Positions 1 through 8,227 of a stretch of 64,000 nucleotides of DNA are shown piece after piece. This DNA is from Haloarchaeobius salinus. GTDB lineage: Archaea; Halobacteriota; Halobacteria; Halobacteriales; Natrialbaceae. The stretch is taken from contig NZ_JANHAU010000003.1 of NCBI RefSeq assembly GCF_024464185.1, positions 248,001 to 312,000 on the forward strand, written 5' to 3'. The notes below the pieces were generated by a model that was not told the origin of the DNA, searched no databases, and saw only the letters and a program-made list of their open reading frames with translations. Position numbers and translations under genes: made by a program. Positions within the stretch are counted from its first letter, which is position 1, and every line of letters begins with the position of its first letter.

Positions 1-966
1 GGGGACGTCCAGCACCACCCGTTCGGGGTCGACCCCCGCCCGCTCGGCGATCTCGAGCTCGTACCCCCGCACGTCCTCGTGCTCGATATCGAGGACGTCC
101 TCGGGAACGTCCGCACGTTCCGCCCAGACCGCCCGTTTGTAGAGGTCGCGCTCGTCGAACCGACGGGCCACCTCGGCCGTCTCCGCGGCGTTCCTGAGCG
201 CGACGAGGAAGCCGGGGTCGTCCATCCGACGGAGAGCCTCGGCGTCGTAGGTGGTCGAATCGAGGAGGCGCTCGCCCGCCCGGCGGAGCATCGCCTTCGA
301 GATGCGGGTGACGTGATGGTCGTAGACGGTCGGCGTCATCAGCGCCCGGGCGACCAGGAGGCTCTCCGCGGTCTGGACGTTGCCCTCCGCGAGGACCAGC
401 TCGCCGTCCTGGAACGTGAGCTCGCGGACGAGCCGGGCGTGGTCGATGGTGCCGTAGGGGACGCCGGTGTGGTGGGCGTCACGGACGAGGTAGTCCATCC
501 GGTCGACGTCGAGCTCGCCGGAGACGAGCTGGCCGAACCGGCCGTCGCCGGCGACGAGGTCGGCCACCTCGCGGGGCGCGATGTCGTGGGCCCGCAGGAC
601 CGTCGCCACGTCGCCGCGCTCGAACAGCTCGTGGACGTCGTCGTGGTACTTCCCCGTTCGACGGTGCGTGAGCGGTTCGAGGTTGTGACTGAACGGACCG
701 TGGCCGACGTCGTGGAGCAGCGCCGCCGCCTTCACCTTCTCCGCCCGGGGTCCCTCCACGTTGAGGTGGTCGAGCGCCTCGCAGGCGTTGTGGTAGACCC
801 CCAGCGAGTGCTCGAACCGGGTGTGGTTCGCCGACGGGTAGACGAGCGAGGCGGTCCCCAGCTGTTTGATGTGCCGGAGTCGCTGCATCTCGGGTGTGTC
901 CAGCAGCGCCCGAGCCACGCCCTCGACCTCGATGTGGTCGTGGACGCTGTCCTTGATGGTCTTCAT
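1..966 (-). CDS. HD-domain metal-dependent phosphohydrolase (3' end outside window)
   Basis: The reverse strand reads from ATG at 964-966 without a stop to base 1, so the C-terminus lies outside the window. The start is MKTIKDSVHDHIEVEG. The HD signature is complete: H53 in RFEHSLGV, H85-D86 in LLHDVGHGPFSH, and a later Asp in DVDRMDYLVRDAHH. This matches the dNTPase/SpoT-like HD family seen in archaea (COG1078 type), which hydrolyses phosphate esters of nucleotides. The substrate is unknown. The opposite strand is open for most of this length, but that is a GC-rich shadow. Confidence 0.88.
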   Translation of the reverse strand, partial: MKTIKDSVHDHIEVEGVARALLDTPEMQRLRHIKQLGTASLVYPSANHTRFEHSLGVYHNACEALDHLNVEGPRAEKVKAAALLHDVGHGPFSHNLEPLTHRRTGKYHDDVHELFERGDVATVLRAHDIAPREVADLVAGDGRFGQLVSGELDVDRMDYLVRDAHHTGVPYGTIDHARLVRELTFQDGELVLAEGNVQTAESLLVARALMTPTVYDHHVTRISKAMLRRAGERLLDSTTYDAEALRRMDDPGFLVALRNAAETAEVARRFDERDLYKRAVWAERADVPEDVLDIEHEDVRGYELEIAERAGVDPERVVLDVP

Positions 967-1097
967 TGCCCCCCGATTCGGCGTGTTCGTACAAAAGGAG
1001 ACGGGTCAACGGGGGGCTCGCGGCGGGCGCGTCGGGCACCCGGCACCGACGCATCACTCGGTGCATCGGTTGCGCGAAAACGTGTGGAGATCCCCGC

Positions 1098-1271
1098 TCA
1101 GACTGCGTTCGCCTCGTCGTACGCCGTACCGAGCGACTCAACTACCCGGTGGATGGGGAGGGAGACCCCGAGTTGCCGCATCGCGAGCGCAAGTGGCATC
1201 AGCACGATGCCTGCGGCGATGCTCAGCTGGTACAGCGCGAACAGGCTTGCCGTGTAGGCCCTGTCTATCAT
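1098..1271 (-). CDS. small single-span membrane protein (57 aa)
   Basis: ATG at 1269-1271, stop TGA at 1098-1100. The product begins MIDRAYTASLFALYQLSIAAG and has one hydrophobic helix at about residues 8-30, then a short amphipathic tail ending DEANAV. A clear TATA box lies at 1301-1309 on this strand, which fits a leaderless or very short-leader transcript and supports the gene despite its size. Small proteins of this kind are common in haloarchaea. Function unknown. Confidence 0.65.
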   Translation of the reverse strand: MIDRAYTASLFALYQLSIAAGIVLMPLALAMRQLGVSLPIHRVVESLGTAYDEANAV

Positions 1272-1300
1272 CGGTCTTCACGCGACGGTGAGATGGGGCC

Positions 1301-1309
1301 ATATATAAG
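1301..1309 (-). promoter_or_regulatory. TATA box of the 57-aa membrane protein gene
   Basis: Reading leftward the bases are CTTATATAT. The centre is about 34 nt before the start codon at 1271, so transcription should begin a few bases before the ATG. Confidence 0.6.
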
Positions 1310-1544
1310 CTTTCCTGCCGGCGGCGGGCGTGATACTCGCACGCAAGGCCGTCGCAGTCTTGCGATTAAGCTCTACTTGTCCGTTGGACAATCCGAACTG
1401 CGAACGAGGCGGGAATACCGGTTCCCAACGGGTTCCGAACGCCCGTGATTCTCGTAACTTATGGGAATGATGTGAATCTCGTGCGCTTCTCCACGGCGGG
1501 AGTGAACCGCAAAACAAGCCTTACTCCGGCCCGTCCGTGCGAGC

Positions 1545-1904
1545 ATGAGCAACTATCTCGTTGTGATGGAAGCCGCGTGGTTGGTCCGCGACGTCACCGA
1601 TATCAACGACGCCATCGGCGTCGCCGTGAGCGAGGCGGGCAAGCGACTGAACGAGCAGGGGAAGGACTTCGTCGAGGTCAACGTCGGCCTCACCGACTGT
1701 CCGGCGTGTGGCGAGCCGTTCGAGTCCTCCTACATCGCCGCCGACACCGCGCTCGTCGGCCTGATGCTGGAGATGGAGGTGTTCAACGCCGACAGCGACG
1801 AGCACGCGAACCGCATCGCGAAGAGCGAGGTCGGTGGTGCCCTCCGCGACGTGCCGCTCAAGGTCGTCGAGACCATCGAACGCGAGAGCGACGAGGACGA
1901 GTGA
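1545..1904 (+). CDS. DUF555 / UPF0212 family protein
   Basis: 119 residues beginning MSNYLVVMEAAWLVRDV. It carries a CPACGEPFE knuckle at about residues 52-60, a single zinc-ribbon half with two cysteines, in an otherwise alpha/beta acidic protein. This sequence is recognisable as the archaeal UPF0212 family (DUF555), found across Halobacteria. Role unknown. A TATA-like CCTTACT sits about 25 nt before the ATG, so the message is probably leaderless. The next gene begins 43 nt downstream with its own promoter. Confidence 0.85.
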   Translation: MSNYLVVMEAAWLVRDVTDINDAIGVAVSEAGKRLNEQGKDFVEVNVGLTDCPACGEPFESSYIAADTALVGLMLEMEVFNADSDEHANRIAKSEVGGALRDVPLKVVETIERESDEDE

Positions 1905-1946
1905 CACCCGGAACACTTATTCTATAACCTCGGGTAATGGGCGGGT

Positions 1947-2486
1947 ATGGAACTCCCGACTCCGGCGGACCTGCGCGAGCGCCGCACGGAACTGGGGCTC
2001 ACCCAGAGCGAGCTCGCCGACGCCGCCGACGTCTCACAGCCGCTCATCGCCCGCATCGAGGGCGGTGACGTCGACCCCCGCCTCTCGACCCTGCGCCGCA
2101 TCGTTGAGGCGCTGGACGAGGCCGAGGGCGAGATCGTCCGCGCCGGCGACCTGATGCACGAGGACGTCATCAGCGTCGCCCCCGACGACACCGTCAGCGA
2201 CGCCGTCCGCACGATGGAGCGCGAGGCGTACTCCCAGCTGGCGGTCATCAAGGACGGCATCCCCGTCGGCAGCATCAGCCAGTCCGACCTCGTCCACGTC
2301 GGCGAGGCTGCGCGCGACGAACCCGTGCGCGAGCACATGAGCGAGTCGTTCCCGACCGTCTCCGAGGACGCGACGCTGGAGGAGGTAAGCAACCTGCTCG
2401 ACCACTACAAGGCCGTCATGGTCACCGAGGGCGGCGAGACGCTCGGCATCATCACCGAGGCGGACATCGCGGCACGGCTGAGTTGA
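1947..2486 (+). CDS. HTH-CBS transcriptional regulator
   Basis: 179 residues in two parts. Residues 8-60 are a Cro/CI-type helix-turn-helix (LTQSELADAADVSQPLIARIE, with the recognition helix at SQPLIARIEGG). Residues 66-179 are two CBS motifs (DLMHEDVISVAPDDTV and MSESFPTVSEDATLEEV), which usually bind adenine nucleotides. The design suggests a DNA-binding protein that senses energy charge or a related ligand. This HTH-CBS arrangement is widespread in archaea and its targets are mostly unknown. TCTATAACC at 1920-1928 serves as TATA box about 25 nt before the ATG, giving a leaderless message. Confidence 0.87.
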   Translation: MELPTPADLRERRTELGLTQSELADAADVSQPLIARIEGGDVDPRLSTLRRIVEALDEAEGEIVRAGDLMHEDVISVAPDDTVSDAVRTMEREAYSQLAVIKDGIPVGSISQSDLVHVGEAARDEPVREHMSESFPTVSEDATLEEVSNLLDHYKAVMVTEGGETLGIITEADIAARLS

Positions 2487-2551
2487 ATCGGCGTTCGACC
2501 CCCCTCGTCGTTCTGACGGTGAACCGTGGCCGCGCCCGAGCTACCCGCTTC

Positions 2552-2734
2552 TCAGATGAGCTCGAAGAGCCACGACGACGTCGGAACGCCGAACGCCTCC
2601 TCGACCGCGATCAGGAAGAGCAGCGGCGCGACGAGGGTCACTCCGACCCCGACGGCCCCGAGTAACGCCCCCTGGACGACGTTGCCGAACACGGTCCGTA
2701 GTTCCCCCGAGTCGGAGACGACGAACTCCGGCAC
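2552..2734 (-). CDS. small two-helix or hairpin membrane protein (60 aa)
   Basis: The frame has no ATG near its probable start. GTG at 2732-2734 gives MPEFVVSDSGELRTVFGNVV followed by a long hydrophobic stretch (about residues 20-42) and a short tail ending WLFELI. An alternative GTG at 2756-2758 would add eight residues and overlap the facing gene. I chose 2734 because the conserved-looking acidic N-terminus starts there. No function can be assigned. It is almost back to back with the gene on the other strand, leaving hardly any room for two promoters. Confidence 0.55.
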   Translation of the reverse strand: MPEFVVSDSGELRTVFGNVVQGALLGAVGVGVTLVAPLLFLIAVEEAFGVPTSSWLFELI

Positions 2735-2751
2735 CTCGTCAGGCCCTCCGT

Positions 2752-3132
2752 GACGCACTCGCCACGTGGCTCGCCTTCCTCGCCATCCTGCTGGCCGCCG
2801 GCCTCGCGACCGGTGTCTGGGACCCCGCAACCGTCCGCATCGACGCCGCCCTCACCGACATCGGCCCGCTCTACGGCCTGCTGTCGTTCGGCCTCGTCGC
2901 CGTACCGGTGTTCGTGCTCCGGCGATACCGGTTCCGGTCCCCGGCCGCACTCCTGGTGGGGTGGCTCCTCCTCGGGATCGCCTTCGGCACGACGCTCGAC
3001 CTCCAGCCGGTCCGCGGGCTGTACATCGCCGTGCTGTACGGCTTCCTGCCGACCGCGGCGTACCCGCTGCTCTCTGGCATCGAGTTCGTGTTCCGTCGGA
3101 TGGGCGAGAAGCGGTCGTCCGCGGCGGTCTGA
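2752..3132 (+). CDS. small membrane protein, start codon unclear
   Basis: The frame reads as coding from about 2752 (DALATWLAFLAILLAAG) to the stop at 3130-3132, with four hydrophobic segments, near residues 5-22, 38-52, 62-78 and 84-100. The frame is open back to 2560 but has no ATG, GTG or TTG before GTG at 2908, which would cut off the first two helices. Either a rare start codon is used or the true 5' end has been lost by a small deletion at the junction with the facing gene. The function is not recognised. Confidence 0.5.
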   Translation, partial: DALATWLAFLAILLAAGLATGVWDPATVRIDAALTDIGPLYGLLSFGLVAVPVFVLRRYRFRSPAALLVGWLLLGIAFGTTLDLQPVRGLYIAVLYGFLPTAAYPLLSGIEFVFRRMGEKRSSAAV

Positions 3133-3134
3133 GA

Positions 3135-4112
3135 CTACGACAGCGAGAGCCCACGGACCTCGACCGAGTCGCCCTCGGCGACCTCGCCGATGACCCGGCC
3201 GTCCTCGGTGGCGGCCGCGAGGTCGTCGGCCTGCGCCGCCGGGACCGCCGCGACGAAGCCGGTCCCCATGTTGAACGTGCGGTACATCTCCTCCGGCGAG
3301 ACGTTGCCGAGGTCCTGCACGAAGCCGAATATCGGCTGTGCCGGGAACGGATCCTCGACCCGGTACTCGAACGCACCCATCCGCGAGAGGTTCGTCCAGC
3401 CGCCGCCGGTGACGTGGGCCGCAGCGCGCACGTCGTGCTCGCGCATCGGCTCGAGCAGGTCGGTGTAGATTCGCGTCGGTTCGAGCAGCGCCTCGCCGAT
3501 GCTCTGCTCCGGTTCGGGCGGGAACGGGTCGGTGTACTCGTGCTCGCGGGTCACCGCGGTCCGGGCGAGCGTGAGTCCGTTCGAGTGGATGCCCGAGGAG
3601 GGCCACGCGACCAGCCTGTCCCCCGCCCGGGCCTCGCCGTCGAACACGGTGTCCTTCGGTGCGAGCCCGGCGCAGGTGCCCGCGAGGTCCAGCCCGGAGA
3701 CGACGTCGGGCATGACGGCGGTCTCGCCGCCGAGCAGGGCGACGTTCGCACGCTCGGCGGCCTCCGCGAGTCCCTCGCCGACCTGCTCCGCGAACGTCTC
3801 GGAGGGCTCGTCGACGGCGAGGTAGTCGACGAACGCGACGGGGGTCACGCCCGCGGCGACGAGGTCGTTCGCGTTCATCGCCATGCAGTCGATGCCGACG
3901 GTGGAGTAGTCGCCGAGTGCCTCCGCCACGAGCAGCTTCGTGCCGACGCCGTCGGTCGCCAGCGCGAGGTACTGGTCGCCGATGTCGAGCATCCCCGCGT
4001 ACTCCGTGTCGACGACGTTGCCGACGGCGTTCAGCAGCGCCGCCGTCGCCGCCTCGCTCTCCTCGATGTCGACCCCCGCGTCCGCGTACGTGAGCTCCTC
4101 GTCCTCGGTCAT
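3135..4112 (-). CDS. purM: phosphoribosylformylglycinamidine cyclo-ligase (AIR synthetase)
   Basis: 325 residues from ATG at 4110-4112 (MTEDEELTYADAGVDIE). PurM closes the imidazole ring in purine synthesis, using ATP to turn FGAM into AIR. Family marks are YADAGVDI near the N-terminus, DGVGTKLLVAEALG, the MNANDLVAAGVTPVAFVDY segment, the glycine-rich GLDLAGTCAG, SSGIHSNGLTLAR and the C-terminal HVTGGGWTNLSRM. Length is normal. A longer reading frame upstream adds 20 residues that do not look like this family, so the internal ATG was chosen. It is converge-adjacent to the small membrane gene, with 2 bases between the stops. Confidence 0.96.
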   Translation of the reverse strand: MTEDEELTYADAGVDIEESEAATAALLNAVGNVVDTEYAGMLDIGDQYLALATDGVGTKLLVAEALGDYSTVGIDCMAMNANDLVAAGVTPVAFVDYLAVDEPSETFAEQVGEGLAEAAERANVALLGGETAVMPDVVSGLDLAGTCAGLAPKDTVFDGEARAGDRLVAWPSSGIHSNGLTLARTAVTREHEYTDPFPPEPEQSIGEALLEPTRIYTDLLEPMREHDVRAAAHVTGGGWTNLSRMGAFEYRVEDPFPAQPIFGFVQDLGNVSPEEMYRTFNMGTGFVAAVPAAQADDLAAATEDGRVIGEVAEGDSVEVRGLSLS

Positions 4113-4208
4113 GGCAGAGAGCGCGCTGTGGACGCGCAAAAGCCCACCGAATTCCAGAACCGGGGGTCGCACTCGAACGCCGTTATCGTGGCCGCCACGG
4201 CCACCGCC

Positions 4209-5252
4209 CTACCGCAGGAAGAACCCGGACTGGAACGGGTCCTCGGGGTCGACGACGAACGTGTTCCGGCCCGTGATGTGCGCGCTCCCCCGGACGTTCG
4301 GCACGACCGCGTCGTACCCCTCGAACGCGGTCTCCTCGTCGTACCAGCCGGTGAACCGCGAGTCGACGATGCTCTCGACGGTGAACCGCTCGCCCGGCGC
4401 GAGCCGGTCGGCCGCGGCGAGCAGGGCGAGCCGGCCGCTCACGCCCGTCCCCGTCGGGCAGCGGTCGACCTCGCCGTCGGCGAAGACGCAGACGTTCCGG
4501 CTGTCCGCGTCCGAACCGGGGGCGTCGTCGACGAAGATGGTGCCGTAGAGGAACGAGAGGTCGTCCTCGGTCGGGTGCTGGATCGCCAGATCGTCCGCGA
4601 CCGCCTGCTTGATCCTGCGTCCAGCGTCGACCAGCGCCGACGCGTCCCCGCTTCCGAGTCCGACACCCGCATCGGCAGCCTCGACGTACGCGTAGAACGC
4701 GCCGCCGAACGCGACGTCGTAGCCGACCGCGCCGATGCCCGGCACCGCCACGGTCCGGTCCAGCGCGTAGGCGAACGACGGGACGTTCTCGAAGGCGACC
4801 TGTGCGACCCGTTGCCGACCATCGGCGTCGACCGTCCCCTCGGTCGTCGCCGTCACCAGCCCCGCTGGCGTCTCGAACACGATCTCGTCGCCGGACTCGC
4901 ACGGCCCGGCCTCGACGAACGCGACGCCGAGTGCGACGATGCCGTGCCCGCACATCGTGCTGTAGCCCTCGTTGTGGGTGAACAGCACGCCGACGTCGGC
5001 ACGCTCGTCGGTGGGTTCCGTCAGCACCGCGCCGTACATGTCGGCGTGGCCACGGGGCTCGTGCATCAGCAGCCGACGGTAGTCGTCCAGTTCCTCGCGC
5101 ATGTGCCGGCGCTTCGCCAGCAGTGTCTCGCCCTCGAGCTCGGGGAGGCCGTCGAGCACGATTCGCAGCGGTTCGCCGCCGGTGTGGGCGTCGAGCGTCT
5201 CCACCCGCCGCCAGTCGTCGGGTGGGGTCCAGTCGAGTGCAGTTGCGTCCAT
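4209..5252 (-). CDS. proline racemase / hydroxyproline epimerase family enzyme
   Basis: 347 residues from ATG at 5250-5252 (MDATALDWTPPDDWRRVETL). The family uses two cysteines as acid and base on either side of the alpha-carbon. Both are here: C101 in TMCGHG and C265 in DRCPTGTGVSGR. Presence of the second cysteine favours a racemase or 4-hydroxyproline 2-epimerase over trans-3-hydroxyproline dehydratase, which normally has threonine there. DAHTGGEPLR near residue 21 is the usual N-terminal motif. A TTG nine codons upstream is possible but less likely. No hydroxyproline catabolic genes lie next to it, so the substrate is open. Confidence 0.9.
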   Translation of the reverse strand: MDATALDWTPPDDWRRVETLDAHTGGEPLRIVLDGLPELEGETLLAKRRHMREELDDYRRLLMHEPRGHADMYGAVLTEPTDERADVGVLFTHNEGYSTMCGHGIVALGVAFVEAGPCESGDEIVFETPAGLVTATTEGTVDADGRQRVAQVAFENVPSFAYALDRTVAVPGIGAVGYDVAFGGAFYAYVEAADAGVGLGSGDASALVDAGRRIKQAVADDLAIQHPTEDDLSFLYGTIFVDDAPGSDADSRNVCVFADGEVDRCPTGTGVSGRLALLAAADRLAPGERFTVESIVDSRFTGWYDEETAFEGYDAVVPNVRGSAHITGRNTFVVDPEDPFQSGFFLR

Positions 5253-5300
5253 CGACGGTGAATCGGCGCGCACCGACAAGTAGGTTGGTCGTCGAAGGGA

Positions 5301-5576
5301 CTACCCGTCGGCGAGCTGGTTCGCCCGGACGACGACGTACATGAGCACGAGCCCGGTCCCGACGGCGAGGACGAACTGCGTCGCGAGCGTGAACACGACA
5401 CCGATGCCAGGGGTGAGGACGACGAGCTCGAGCACCAGCCAGCCCAACAGCCACGGGACGAGCGCCACCGCACCGACGGCGGCGACGAGCTTCGCGAGCG
5501 GGACGGCCTCGTACAGTATCTGGCCGGTGTCGAGTTCGCCGGACGGTGACTCGAAGAACGGTCTGGAGGGCGACAT
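5301..5576 (-). CDS. small membrane protein (91 aa)
   Basis: ATG at 5574-5576 opens MSPSRPFFESPSGELDTGQ, a soluble segment followed by two long hydrophobic stretches (about residues 27-52 and 55-83) and a short tail ending ANQLADG. The charge pattern suggests the N-terminus is inside. It lies 47 bp downstream of the site-2-type protease gene in the same direction and could share its transcript. No family recognised. Confidence 0.7.
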   Translation of the reverse strand: MSPSRPFFESPSGELDTGQILYEAVPLAKLVAAVGAVALVPWLLGWLVLELVVLTPGIGVVFTLATQFVLAVGTGLVLMYVVVRANQLADG

Positions 5577-5623
5577 GCTCGCACGGATTCGTCTCGCCGG
5601 TAAAGGCCTTGGGATAGCGCCGC

Positions 5624-6235
5624 TCAGGGCAGGTATCCGAGGAACGCACCCGCCGCCAGCGAACCACAGACGAGGAAGCTCACGACGAAGACGGGCTTGC
5701 TCCAGTTCCAGACCTTCTTGCCGTCGAGCGGGCCGTACGGGATCATGTTGAAGCCCGCGAGGAAGGCGTTGATCCAGACGCCGAGGTAGCCGACGATGCC
5801 GACGACGCCACCGACGAGGAACAGCGGGTAGAACACCGCGAGCAGCGCGACGTTCGTCGCCGGGCCGGCGAGCGCGATGAGCCCGCTCTCGCGCTCGCCC
5901 GTCTGCGGGTGGTAGACGGCTCCTGGAGCGGCGAACAGGAAGCCGACCATCGCGCTGAAGATGGCGAGCAGCAGCATGTTGTAGTCGGCCTTGAATGCCG
6001 CCGGGTAGCCGAAGCGCTGGGCGGTGAACTTGTGCGCCAGCTCGTGGAGCAGGAACGCCACGCCGGCGGTGATTGCACAGACGACGATGGCGAACGGGAG
6101 CGTGGCCGCGGAGACCGATCCGGGCTGGAACGCGCCGCGGAAGAACAGCAGCGCGAACGCGACCGAGAGCGCGATCCAGGCTGCCGCGAGGTCCCGAAGC
6201 TCCGTCTCCTTGATGGCGCGCATCGACGTGCTCAT
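5624..6235 (-). CDS. M50-type intramembrane zinc metalloprotease
   Basis: 203 residues from ATG at 6233-6235 (MSTSMRAIKETELRDL). The zinc site HELAHKF lies in the second hydrophobic helix (near residue 64) and the partner motif NMIPYGPLDGKK is in a later helix, as in site-2 proteases, whose Asp supplies the third ligand. About six membrane helices; no PDZ domain. Such proteases cut membrane-bound substrates, often regulators. The gene overlaps the end of the TraB gene by 4 bp (ATGA), so the two are probably co-translated. The target is unknown. Confidence 0.9.
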   Translation of the reverse strand: MSTSMRAIKETELRDLAAAWIALSVAFALLFFRGAFQPGSVSAATLPFAIVVCAITAGVAFLLHELAHKFTAQRFGYPAAFKADYNMLLLAIFSAMVGFLFAAPGAVYHPQTGERESGLIALAGPATNVALLAVFYPLFLVGGVVGIVGYLGVWINAFLAGFNMIPYGPLDGKKVWNWSKPVFVVSFLVCGSLAAGAFLGYLP

Positions 6236-7944
6236 AGCAGCCCCACGATGATGTCCAGGCTGTTCTCGGCCCCACGCAGGAGCACGCTCATCAGTTCGTC
6301 GACGGTGTCTATCTCGTCGGGCGCGAGCCACGGCAGGACGACGACCGGGAAGCTGAAGCTCGCGATGACGCTGCCGATGTTCGTCGCGGCGACGACCATG
6401 ATGAGCTTGAACAGCGGCACGTCGAACATCCGGCGGACCACGTCCAGCAGCGGGCTCTCCTCGTCGGAGAGGATCTCGTTGAGCGTGGCGATGTCGCCGA
6501 CGTTGACGGGGTCCTTGCGGAGCTCCATGTAGCCCGCGAACCAGCCCGGCGCGAGCACCGGGTTGAGGCTGGTGAGCCACGCGATCGCGCCGCCGACGCC
6601 CGCGCTCGTCCAGCGCGCGCCGGCGAGCTTCGCGAGGCCGAACGCGAAGATGCCGTTGTAGAGGAACCACGCCGCAAAGAGCTGCAGGAGGAACAGGTCG
6701 TTCACGCCGGCCATCACGAGCAGGAAGAAGAAGGCGACGTAGCCGACGGTCAGCAGGTAGACGAACGCCTTCATGATGGAGAACCGGCGCTTCTTCTCGG
6801 TCCCCTGCAGCGACGCCATCGGTGGGAGCGAGGCTGGGTCGGCGAGGTAGCGTTCGATGCCCTCGCGGTGGCCCGCACCGACGACCGCGACGACGGAGTA
6901 GCCCTGGTTCTTCAGCGCGACGAGGTTGTGGGCGATGTAGGCGTCGCGCTCGTCGATGAGCGCCTGCGCGCCGCCGGGGGAGAACCGGCGGAACTCCTCC
7001 ATCATCGCCGTGACGACGTCGCCGTCGGTGAGGTCGTCGATGTCGAACTCCTCGTACTCCTCGACCTCGTCGGCGTCGTAGCCTCCGACGGCGAGAACGA
7101 GTCCGAGGACGGCACCGACGCCGACGCCCGCGAGGATGCCGCCGAGCAGGCCGGCGGTGAACGCGACGCCGAGACCGCCACCGAGGACGTTCGCGACGTA
7201 CGGTGCCGTGATGCCGCTGGCTGCGACACCGGCACCGACGGTCAACCCGCCGACCGCGCCGATGGCGATGGACTGGTCCTCGCGCATGGTCCGCATCCCG
7301 CCCTCCCAGAGCAGGTAGCCCGCGAGCAGGCCGACGAGGCTGCCGCCGGCGACGGACTGGACGGTCGTCGTGCCGATGCCGAAGACGGCCGGGACGGCGA
7401 ATCCCGCGAGGGGGCCGAGGAACAGCCCCAGGAACAGGCCGGCCGTGACGCCGACGACGAGCGCGTCGGCGACGCCGAAGATGAGCCCCGACATCATCTT
7501 CACCTTCTCCAGCGCGGTCATCCGACGCCAGAACCGCTGGATGGTCACCTGGATGTCGCGGTCGACCAGCGAGACGCCCAGGCCGTGCTCCTCGGCGGCC
7601 TCGACGGCCGCGAGCATGTCCGCGCCGGGCTCGATGTCGAACTTCTCGCCCATCCGGGTCTGGACGTACGAGAGCATCCAGTAGGCGATGAACTGGAAGA
7701 CGGTGTTGCCCTCGAGCAGGTCGCGTGGCTCGATGTCGTCGGGGGTCTCCCCGCGCATCTGCCGGTAGCGGTCCTCGTCGAGCTCGACGGCGACGACGTC
7801 CGGCCGCTCGTCGGCGATGGTCTCGCGGACCTCCTCGACGCTCCGCTCCGACACGTGGGCCGTCCCGAGCACGGTGACCGAGCCCTCGCCGTCTCCCGGC
7901 GGGTCGGGGGGTTCGGGTGCCGGAGGGGCGGCTGAATCACTCAT
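6232..7944 (-). CDS. TraB/PrgY family membrane protein
   Basis: 570 residues. The N-terminal half is a TraB domain: VTVLGTAHVSERSVEEV at about 24-40, then VVAVELDEDRYRQM, and the AHNLVALKNQGYSVVAVVGAGHREG segment with the GxxH pair at about 345. A glycine-rich hydrophobic region (about 180-300) interrupts it, and the last 190 residues hold several membrane helices. Bacterial PrgY/TraB controls peptide pheromone; the archaeal long form has no known substrate. The GxxH and GTAH motifs resemble those of Tiki/EreA-like hydrolases. It is the first gene of an overlapping pair with the M50 protease. Confidence 0.9.
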   Translation of the reverse strand: MSDSAAPPAPEPPDPPGDGEGSVTVLGTAHVSERSVEEVRETIADERPDVVAVELDEDRYRQMRGETPDDIEPRDLLEGNTVFQFIAYWMLSYVQTRMGEKFDIEPGADMLAAVEAAEEHGLGVSLVDRDIQVTIQRFWRRMTALEKVKMMSGLIFGVADALVVGVTAGLFLGLFLGPLAGFAVPAVFGIGTTTVQSVAGGSLVGLLAGYLLWEGGMRTMREDQSIAIGAVGGLTVGAGVAASGITAPYVANVLGGGLGVAFTAGLLGGILAGVGVGAVLGLVLAVGGYDADEVEEYEEFDIDDLTDGDVVTAMMEEFRRFSPGGAQALIDERDAYIAHNLVALKNQGYSVVAVVGAGHREGIERYLADPASLPPMASLQGTEKKRRFSIMKAFVYLLTVGYVAFFFLLVMAGVNDLFLLQLFAAWFLYNGIFAFGLAKLAGARWTSAGVGGAIAWLTSLNPVLAPGWFAGYMELRKDPVNVGDIATLNEILSDEESPLLDVVRRMFDVPLFKLIMVVAATNIGSVIASFSFPVVVLPWLAPDEIDTVDELMSVLLRGAENSLDIIVGLL

Positions 7945-8086
7945 TGCCCCCGCTTCTAACTCGGACGGTAAACTGTTGTCGGAGCGCGTTCGTCCCTGTC
8001 ACACGCTCTGCGGCACCGGCGTCAACGGTGGGGCCTCAGCGGATCGCCCGACTCGTTGCTGCGATAAGTGCCCCGAGGTCGCCGTG

Positions 8087-8111
8087 TCCGAAACGGTCGG
8101 CCCGGTTCGGA
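8087..8111. promoter_or_regulatory. imperfect inverted repeat between TraB and thioesterase genes
   Basis: Arms TCCGAAACGG (8087-8096) and CCGGTTCGGA (8102-8111) match in 9 of 10 pairs around a 5-base spacer. It lies in the 283-bp gap between divergent genes, 116 bp before the thioesterase start and 142 bp before the TraB start. It could be a protein-binding site or an RNA hairpin. The rest of the gap shows nothing clear apart from a weak TATA-like element near 8195. Confidence 0.35.
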
Positions 8112-8227
8112 CGGAGCGACCCGTCGCTGTTCGCGAACTCCTGAGTAGCGTCCTCTGGAATCGCCCCCAGACCTCGCTCCGAATCGAACCCGGTAGGCTA
8201 TTCCATCGGGGACGGGAACGACCACCC

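Noticed and set aside
79-1257. Long rightward frame opposite the HD gene (392 aa)
   Set aside because: Composition follows the reverse HD gene; the leftward frame has all HD motifs and a good start.
2766-5261. 831-aa rightward frame over purM and the racemase gene
   Set aside because: Arg/Asp/Val-rich shadow of two reverse genes; no domain visible, crosses gene borders.
8160-8200. tRNA-like T-arm (GGGTTCGATTC on the minus strand)
   Set aside because: The flanking bases do not form a T stem, and no acceptor or anticodon arms are present.
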